Below are positions 57,605 through 64,000 of a stretch of DNA of 64,000 bases, in pieces. The translations under genes and the position numbers were made by a program. This DNA comes from Streptomyces sp. SirexAA-E (GTDB lineage Bacteria; Actinomycetota; Actinomycetes; Streptomycetales; Streptomycetaceae): assembly GCF_000177195.2 (NCBI RefSeq), contig NC_015953.1, forward strand, positions 5,580,001-5,644,000, given 5' to 3'. Numbering within the stretch: position 1 is the first letter of the stretch; every line of letters starts with the position of its first letter. The notes under the pieces were generated by a model that saw only the letters and a list, made by a program, of their open reading frames with translations, had not been told where the DNA came from and made no database searches.

Positions 57605-60600
57605 ATGCACGAAAACGGCTCCGTCCCCTCACGCGCGGTTTCCGAAGACTTCTTCGAATTGACCCCTGCCCAGCAGGGTGTCTGGTACGGGCAACTGGTC
57701 GACCCGGACAGCCCCAAATACAACATCGGGGAGTGCTTCGAGATCCGTGGCGGCCTCGACGAGGAACTGTTCGCCGCGGCAGTCGACCGGACCGTCGCCG
57801 CGCACGACAGCCTCAACACCGAGTTCGTCACCGAGGGCGACACGGTCCTCCAACGGGTCGTCCGCCGTCCGTCCGCCGGGGCCGGCAGGCTGCGCCTCGT
57901 CGACCTGACCGGCGCCGACGACCCCGTCGCCGCCGCCGAGCGCTACCTGGCCGACGACATGGCCGCCGTCGACCGGCTCGACGCCCCGCACCACCACTTC
58001 GCGCTGCTGCGCCTCGCTCCCGATCTGCACCACTGGTACGTCCGCTATCACCACATAGCCATCGACGGCCTCGGCGGTGCCGTCTTCGCCCGCACCGTGG
58101 CCGACCTCTACACCCGTGCCGTACACGGCGAGGACCCCGCCACGGCCGAGCTGCCCGCCGCGCCCCTGCGGGAGCTCATGGCCGACGAGGCGGCCTACCG
58201 CGCGTCGGAGCGCCACGAGGCCGACCGCGCCTACTGGACCGGCAAGTTCGCGGACCTGGCCGACGGCCCCCCGGCGGGCCCGGCAGGCGCCCTGGTCGAG
58301 GACGCGGGCGGTGGCGGGGAGCTGATCCGCCGGCGTACCGACACCCCGGCACCGGGCACGCCCGACGCTGCGGACGTGCGCCTGCACACCGGCGAAACGC
58401 TGCCCCTCGCCGTCCTCGACGACCTGCGGAGACTGGCCGCCGCCCACCGCACCACCTGGACCGCCGTCCTCGTCGGCGCGGTCGCCGCCTACGTCGGCCG
58501 GGCCACCGGGACGCGGGACGTCACGGTGGGCCTCGCCTCCAACGGCCGCCACGGCGGGCTCAGGCACATCATCGGCATGACCGCCAACATCCTGCCGTTA
58601 CGCCTGCGCCTCACCCCGGACATGACGGTCGGCACTCTCGTGCGCGCGGCCGCCACCGAGATGCGCGGAGCCCTGCGCCACCGCCGCTTCTCCCGCGAAC
58701 AGCTCGCCCGCGAGCTCAACATGACGGACGACCCGGCGCGCCTGGCGGGCATCGTCGTCAACATCATGGGCTACGACTACGGCCTCGACTTCGCCGGAAG
58801 CCCCGGCGCCTCCCGCGTCCTGTCCGTCGGCCCGGTCGACGACGTGTCCCTCTTCGTCTCCGAACGGTCCGAGGGCACCGGGCCGTTGATCGGCTTCGAC
58901 GCCAACCCGGAGCTGTACCGCCCCGAGGACGTGCTGCCGCACCAGCAGGCCGTGGTCTCCTTCCTCTCCGTCCTGGCCGGTGCCGACGCGGACGCCCTCG
59001 TCGGCGACCTGCCGTTCGTCGACGACACCGCCGCCGGGGCCCTCCTCGCCCAGGGGCGCGGCGCGCCCCTGCCCGCACCGGCCGTGGCGACGAGCCTGCC
59101 GGAGGCCTTCGCCGAGCGGGCGCGCCGGACGCCGGACGCCCCGGCGGTGACGGACGGTTCCGCCACGCTCTCCTACCGGGAACTGGCGGGCGTGGCCGCG
59201 GAGCTGTCCGGCGCCCTGGCCGGCTGGGGCGTGGGCGCGGAGGACGGTGTCGGCGTCCTCGTGGGCCGCTCGGCGGCCGTGGTGTCCGCCACCCTCGGCG
59301 TGGTCGGAGCGGGAGCCGCGTACGTGCCGATGGACGCGGCCTGGCCGGCCGAACGGCTCGGCCGTGTCGCGGACGTCGCCCGTGTCCGCGCCCTGGTGGC
59401 CGACGAGGCCACCGCCGCCCGGCCCTGGGTGCGGGAGCGGGCCGCCGGTCTGCCGCTGATCGTCGTCGACCGCATCGGCCGCGTCGTTCGCGGCGCCCCG
59501 CCGAATCCGGGACCGCTGCCGCGCGTGTCCCGCGGTGACCGGCTCGCCTACGTGATGTTCACCTCCGGATCCACCGGTCTGCCCAAGGGGGTCGGCGTCA
59601 CCCACGCCGACGTCCTCGCGCTGACCGCCGACACCACCTGGTCCGGCGGTGTGTCCGACGCGGTCCTGATGCACTCCGCCTACGTCTTCGACGCCTCCAC
59701 GTTCGAGATCTGGGTGCCGCTCCTGCACGGCGGCCGGGTGGTCGTCGCCCCGGACGGCGTGCTGGAGGCCCGGGTGCTCCGGGACCTGGTGGACCGGCAC
59801 GGGGTGACCGCGCTGTTCCTCACGACGGCCCTGTTCAACGTGGTGGCCGAGGCGGATCCGGCGGCGTTCGCCGGACTGCGGCTGATCGCCGCCGGCGGCG
59901 AGGCGGCCACCGGGGACCTGATGCGGCGCGTCGCGGCCGCCGCGCCCGGTACCCGCGTCCTGCACGTGTACGGCCCCACGGAGACCACGACCTTCGCCAC
60001 CCGCCACCCGGTGGACGCGGACACGACGGGCGTACCGCCCATCGGCCGAGCCCTCGACGGCAGGCGGCTGTACGTCCTCGACCAGGCACTCGGCCTGGTG
60101 CCCGCCGGTGTCGTGGGGGAGCTGTACGTCAGCGGCCTCGGCGTCGCCCGCGGCTACCAGGGGCGTGCGGCGCTGACGGCCACCCGGTTCGTCGCCGACC
60201 CGTTCGACGCGGACGGCGGGCGCATGTACCGCACCGGCGACCTCGTGCGCTGGACCGCGCGCGGTGACATCGAGTACGTAGGCCGCGCGGACGGGCAGAT
60301 CAAGCTCCGCGGGTACCGCATCGAGCCCACCGAGATCGAGAACGTCCTCCTCGCCGACCCGGACGTGCGCGCCGCCTGCGTCCTGGTCCGCGAGGACGCA
60401 CCCGGTGACCGCTCACTGGTCGCCTACGTCGTGCACGCCCCGGACACCCGGCCGGACGGCTTCCGGCTGGCCCGACGCGTCGGGCGGGCCCTGCCCGCCT
60501 ACATGGTTCCGTCCGTGTTCGTCCCCCTCGACGCCCTGCCGCTGAACGCCAACGGCAAGGTCGACCGCAAGGCCCTGCCCGCCCCCCGCGTGGCGACCTC

Positions 60601-63600
60601 CACGGGCCGCGCCCCGCGCACGGCCGACGAGGAGATCCTGGCCGGGCTGTTCGCCGACGTCCTGAGCGTGGACGCCGTCGGCGTCGACGACAACTTCTTC
60701 TCCCTGGGCGGCCACTCCCTGCTCGCCACCCGCCTCATCGGCCGGGTGCGGGCGGCACTGGGCGCCGAACTCGCCCTGCGTACGCTCTTCGACCACCCGA
60801 CGGTCGCCTCGCTGGCCGCCGCCCTCGACTCCACCGGGGCGGCCCGGCCCGTCCTCTCCCCGCAGCGGCGGCCCGGCGCCGTACCGCTGTCCTTCGCGCA
60901 GCAGCGCCTCTGGTTCCTCAACCGGACGGAGGGCGACGGCGACACCTACAACGTCCCGCTCGTCCTCGGACTCGACGGTCCGCTGGACACGGAGGCGCTG
61001 CGGGGCGCCCTGGCCGACGTGGTCGCCCGCCACGAGAGCCTGCGCACCGTCTTCACCGAACACGACGGCGTCGCCCGGCAGGACGTCCTGGACGCGGCTG
61101 CCGCCCCGACGCTCGTCCCCCTCGCCGTAGAGGAGCCCCCGGCCGGGGAACCCGCCGACGTGTGGGCCGAGGAGACGGTACGCCGTCTGACCGCCGCGCC
61201 CTTCGACCTCACCGGCGACATCGCCGTCCGGGCCCGCCTCCTCCGCCCCGGCCCCGGCCGGCACGTCCTGGTCCTCGTCCTCCACCACGTCGTCGCCGAC
61301 GGCTGGTCCCTCGCCCCGCTCAGCCGAGACCTCGGCGCCGCCTACCGCGCCAGGACCACGGGCTCGGGGACGCCCGACCTGCCCGCCCTGCGCGTGCAGT
61401 ACGCCGACTACGCCCTCTGGCAGCGCCGGCTGCTCGGCGACGCCCGCGACCCGGACAGCCTGGCCGCGCGTCAGCTCGCCCACTGGACCGAGACCTTGCG
61501 CGGGGCGCCCGAACTGCTCGACCTGCCCCTGGACCGGCCCCGGCCCGCGGTGCGCGACCACCGGGGCGACACCGTCCCCTTCGCCCTGCCCGCGTCCACG
61601 TACGCCGGGCTGGGGCGGCTGGCCCGTACCGCGGGCTGCACGCCGTTCATGGTGCTCCAGGCGGCCCTCGCCGTGACGCTGCACGCCCATGGCGCGGGGA
61701 CCGACGTTCCGGTCGGCACGGCGGTGGCCGGGCGCACCGACGAGGCACTCGACGACCTGGTCGGCTTCTTCGTCAACACCGTCGTTTTGCGGACGGACCT
61801 GTCCGGGAACCCGACCTTCCGTGAACTCCTCGATCGTGTGCGGGAGTTCGGCATCGCCGCGTTCAGCCATGGAGACCTCCCCTTCGAACGGATCGTGGAG
61901 GCGCTCAACCCCGAGCGGTCCGGCGACCACCACCCGCTCTTCCAGACCATGCTGGTCCTCCAGAACCAGCGCCGGGCACAGCTCGACCTGCCCGGCGTCA
62001 CCGTCCACGACCGGACCCGCCACACCGGGATCAGCAAGTTCGACCTGACGTTCTCGCTCACCGAGGCGGCCCCGGCCCCCGGCGCCCCGGCCGGGCTCGG
62101 CGGATACCTGGAGTACGCCACCGACGTCTTCGACGCCGGCACCGCCCGCGCCCTGTGCGACCGCTTCGCCCGCGTCCTCACCCTTGCCGTCACCGACCCC
62201 GGCCGGACGCTCGGCGACCTCGACCCGCTCGCGCCGGGCGAGCGGGACCGCCTCCTGGCCCAGGGACGCGGCGCCGCGCTGCCCCGCCGCGTCCCCTCCG
62301 TCCCGGAGGCGGTGCGGGAGCAGGCCGCCCGCACACCGCATCTGACCGCCGTGCGCGACGCGCACACGAGCCTCACCTACGCCGCGCTCGACGCCCGCGC
62401 CGACGCCCTCGCCCAGGCCCTGCGCGAGCGGGGCGCAGGCCGGGAGGACCGGGTGGCCGTCGCCGCGCCCCCGTCCGTGGACACCGTCGTGGCCATGCTG
62501 GCCGTGCTGCGGGCCGGGGCCGCCTACCTGCCCGTCGACCCGGAGTACCCGCCCGCCCGCATCCGGCACATGCTCGACGACGCCCGGCCCGTGCTGCTGC
62601 TCACCACCACGGACGTCCACGCGGACCTGCCCCCCTGCGACGTACCGTGGCTGGCCCTCGACGCCCTCGGCGCGCTCGACGACACGGACACGCTCCCGGC
62701 CGGTTCCGCCGCGCCCCGCCCGGCGGACCCCGCGTACGTCATCTACACCTCCGGCTCCACCGGCCGTCCCAAGGGCGTGGTCGTGCCGCACGGCGCCCTG
62801 GCCGGTCATATGGCCTGGATGGCACGTCACCTCGCCGTCACCCCGGACGACCGGGTCCTCGCCCGCACCTCCACCAGCTTCGACGCCTCCGTGTGGGAGC
62901 TGTGGCTCCCGCTGATGCACGGCGCCCAGGTCTGTGTGCTGCCGCACGGCGCCAACCGCGAACCGGACGCACTGGTCTCCTGGATGAGCCGGTACGGCGT
63001 CACCGTCGCCCAGTTCGTGCCCTCCCACCTGAACCTCGTCCTCTCCTCGGCGCCGGACGCCGCACGGCCGTCCGCCCTGCGCGCCGTCCTGTGCGGCGGC
63101 GAACCGCTGCCGCGCGCCCTCGCCGACGACGTCGCTCGCCGGTGGGGTGCCGAGGTGCACAACCTGTACGGGCCGACCGAGGCGACGATCGACGCGACCG
63201 TCCACCGCGCCCCCGGCCCGGAAGCGGGCGGTCCCGCCGGCGCCCCGTCCGAGACCGTGCCGATCGGCCGCCCGGTCGACGGCATGCGCGGTTACGTCCT
63301 CGACGACCGGCTGCGGCCCGTACCCCCGGGTGTCACCGGCGAGTTGTACCTCTCGGGCCCCAACCTGGCCCGCAGCTACCTGAACCGACCGGGCCTGACC
63401 GCGGCACGGTTCGTCGCCGACCCGTTCGACGGCGCCGGTTCCCGCATGTACCGCACGGGCGACCTCGTACGGTGGAACGGGCAGGGGCTGCTCGACTACG
63501 TGGCCCGCGCCGACGACCAGGTCAAACTGCGCGGCTTCCGCATCGAACTGGGCGAGGTCGAGGCGGCGCTCCTGGCGCGCCCCGGTGTCACGGCCGCCTG

Positions 63601-64000
63601 TGCGGTGATCCGCGAGGACGTACCCGGCCGGCGCGAACTCGTCGCCTACGCCACCGGCGACCCGGCCCCGCGCCCCACGGCCCTCCGCGACGCCCTCGCC
63701 GAGACCCTGCCGCACCACATGGTCCCCGGTGCCGTCGTCGTCCTGGAGCGTCTCCCGCTCCTGCCCAGCGGCAAGGTGGACCGGCGGGCCCTGCCCGAGC
63801 CGGAACGGGACACCGGCGCGCCCGGCGGAGCAGGGAGGGGCTCCCTCCAGGAGGACCTGCTCGCCGGTGTCTTCGCCGACGTCCTGCACCGCCCCCTGGC
63901 CGGCCCGCACGACAGCTTCTTCGACCTCGGCGGCCACTCGCTCCTCGCGATGCGCGTCGTCAGCCGGGTCCGCGCCCTCCTGGGGGCCGAGATCGCGGTG
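57605..64000 (+). CDS. Nonribosomal peptide synthetase, C-A-PCP-C-A-PCP visible, continues past window
   Basis: From ATG 57605 (AAAGGTG upstream) the frame is open to the right edge, at least 2132 codons. Condensation domain 1 (HH at 149-150 in YHHIAIDGLGG) resembles the first domain of EntF-type synthetases. Adenylation domain 1 has YVMFTSGSTGLPKGVGVTH (Tyr649) and GELYVSGLGVARGYQG. Its pocket residues read D-A-F-F-A-G-V-T-F, similar to Val/Ile-type codes. PCP 1 has DNFFSLGGHSLLATRL (Ser1038). Condensation domain 2 has HHVVADGWS (1227). Adenylation domain 2 (YIYTSGSTGRPKG-type, about 1711) reads D-A-W-Q-L-G-L-I-D, nearest to Gln or Ser codes. PCP 2 is at Ser2112. No epimerase is visible. Codon 332 is TTA. 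Confidence 0.95.
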   Translation, partial: MHENGSVPSRAVSEDFFELTPAQQGVWYGQLVDPDSPKYNIGECFEIRGGLDEELFAAAVDRTVAAHDSLNTEFVTEGDTVLQRVVRRPSAGAGRLRLVDLTGADDPVAAAERYLADDMAAVDRLDAPHHHFALLRLAPDLHHWYVRYHHIAIDGLGGAVFARTVADLYTRAVHGEDPATAELPAAPLRELMADEAAYRASERHEADRAYWTGKFADLADGPPAGPAGALVEDAGGGGELIRRRTDTPAPGTPDAADVRLHTGETLPLAVLDDLRRLAAAHRTTWTAVLVGAVAAYVGRATGTRDVTVGLASNGRHGGLRHIIGMTANILPLRLRLTPDMTVGTLVRAAATEMRGALRHRRFSREQLARELNMTDDPARLAGIVVNIMGYDYGLDFAGSPGASRVLSVGPVDDVSLFVSERSEGTGPLIGFDANPELYRPEDVLPHQQAVVSFLSVLAGADADALVGDLPFVDDTAAGALLAQGRGAPLPAPAVATSLPEAFAERARRTPDAPAVTDGSATLSYRELAGVAAELSGALAGWGVGAEDGVGVLVGRSAAVVSATLGVVGAGAAYVPMDAAWPAERLGRVADVARVRALVADEATAARPWVRERAAGLPLIVVDRIGRVVRGAPPNPGPLPRVSRGDRLAYVMFTSGSTGLPKGVGVTHADVLALTADTTWSGGVSDAVLMHSAYVFDASTFEIWVPLLHGGRVVVAPDGVLEARVLRDLVDRHGVTALFLTTALFNVVAEADPAAFAGLRLIAAGGEAATGDLMRRVAAAAPGTRVLHVYGPTETTTFATRHPVDADTTGVPPIGRALDGRRLYVLDQALGLVPAGVVGELYVSGLGVARGYQGRAALTATRFVADPFDADGGRMYRTGDLVRWTARGDIEYVGRADGQIKLRGYRIEPTEIENVLLADPDVRAACVLVREDAPGDRSLVAYVVHAPDTRPDGFRLARRVGRALPAYMVPSVFVPLDALPLNANGKVDRKALPAPRVATSTGRAPRTADEEILAGLFADVLSVDAVGVDDNFFSLGGHSLLATRLIGRVRAALGAELALRTLFDHPTVASLAAALDSTGAARPVLSPQRRPGAVPLSFAQQRLWFLNRTEGDGDTYNVPLVLGLDGPLDTEALRGALADVVARHESLRTVFTEHDGVARQDVLDAAAAPTLVPLAVEEPPAGEPADVWAEETVRRLTAAPFDLTGDIAVRARLLRPGPGRHVLVLVLHHVVADGWSLAPLSRDLGAAYRARTTGSGTPDLPALRVQYADYALWQRRLLGDARDPDSLAARQLAHWTETLRGAPELLDLPLDRPRPAVRDHRGDTVPFALPASTYAGLGRLARTAGCTPFMVLQAALAVTLHAHGAGTDVPVGTAVAGRTDEALDDLVGFFVNTVVLRTDLSGNPTFRELLDRVREFGIAAFSHGDLPFERIVEALNPERSGDHHPLFQTMLVLQNQRRAQLDLPGVTVHDRTRHTGISKFDLTFSLTEAAPAPGAPAGLGGYLEYATDVFDAGTARALCDRFARVLTLAVTDPGRTLGDLDPLAPGERDRLLAQGRGAALPRRVPSVPEAVREQAARTPHLTAVRDAHTSLTYAALDARADALAQALRERGAGREDRVAVAAPPSVDTVVAMLAVLRAGAAYLPVDPEYPPARIRHMLDDARPVLLLTTTDVHADLPPCDVPWLALDALGALDDTDTLPAGSAAPRPADPAYVIYTSGSTGRPKGVVVPHGALAGHMAWMARHLAVTPDDRVLARTSTSFDASVWELWLPLMHGAQVCVLPHGANREPDALVSWMSRYGVTVAQFVPSHLNLVLSSAPDAARPSALRAVLCGGEPLPRALADDVARRWGAEVHNLYGPTEATIDATVHRAPGPEAGGPAGAPSETVPIGRPVDGMRGYVLDDRLRPVPPGVTGELYLSGPNLARSYLNRPGLTAARFVADPFDGAGSRMYRTGDLVRWNGQGLLDYVARADDQVKLRGFRIELGEVEAALLARPGVTAACAVIREDVPGRRELVAYATGDPAPRPTALRDALAETLPHHMVPGAVVVLERLPLLPSGKVDRRALPEPERDTGAPGGAGRGSLQEDLLAGVFADVLHRPLAGPHDSFFDLGGHSLLAMRVVSRVRALLGAEIAV

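Noticed and set aside
60413..63937. 1174-codon open frame opposite the NRPS gene
   Set aside because: The NRPS motifs on the plus strand are complete and in frame; the minus frame is Val/Gly/Arg-rich with no domains.

Overview
The window is high-GC actinobacterial DNA with third-position G/C codon bias, many GTG starts, GGAGG-type ribosome sites and long GC-rich hairpins. The gene set (sepH, cutRS, DUF4193 and DUF3093 proteins, dut, DUF3710, MbtH plus an NRPS) points to a Streptomyces-type chromosome. From general knowledge, cutRS and sepH lie in one neighbourhood in Streptomyces coelicolor, so 1-31.9 kb reads as conserved core and 31.9-64 kb as accessory sequence.

Core, 1-15.9 kb: a VOC-fold protein, a double-rhodanese sulfurtransferase, the cell-division regulator SepH, an unusual membrane protein with DPERT-type 11-residue repeats, an aldonolactone-type flavin oxidase overlapping an MFS exporter, coproporphyrin ferrochelatase, an inositol-phosphatase-family enzyme, the CutR/CutS two-component system, several conserved actinobacterial proteins of unknown function, a hotdog thioesterase, dUTPase and a DUF3710 protein.

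Core, 16-31.9 kb, potassium block: a tiny hydrophobic ORF, kdpF, kdpA, kdpB and kdpC, an unexpected orphan ABC ATPase, then kdpD and kdpE. These are followed by an OB-fold protein and a DUF3159 membrane protein, two back-to-back RCK (TrkA-type) subunits and a divergent APC-family, KimA-like permease. Together they look like high-affinity, regulated and c-di-AMP-era (RCK/KimA) potassium uptake in one stretch. A TrmA/RlmD-type rRNA uracil methyltransferase closes the block.

Accessory, 31.9-38 kb: the 3' end of the methyltransferase gene and its downstream flank are repeated about 5.4 kb further on (31828 and 37193), which suggests old site-specific integration. Between the repeats are decayed genes (CdiI-like immunity genes, a truncated ABC exporter, a frameshifted luciferase-like monooxygenase) plus an intact erythromycin-esterase-family gene.

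Accessory, 38-56.4 kb: an 1797-residue secreted RHS/YD-repeat protein ending in a papain-like toxin domain, with an overlapping Imm35-like immunity gene. Two secreted FG-GAP-repeat proteins carry different enzymatic domains (GDPD-like and NlpC/P60-like). Remnants of IS5-, IS481- and IS630-type transposases, a LysR regulator, a divergent HxlR/quinone-reductase-like pair, a cytosolic-looking periplasmic-binding-protein fold, a WapI-type immunity gene and two small membrane proteins follow.

56.4-64 kb: start of a nonribosomal peptide gene cluster, with mbtH and a large NRPS (C-A-PCP-C-A-PCP so far) that runs off the right edge and carries one TTA codon.
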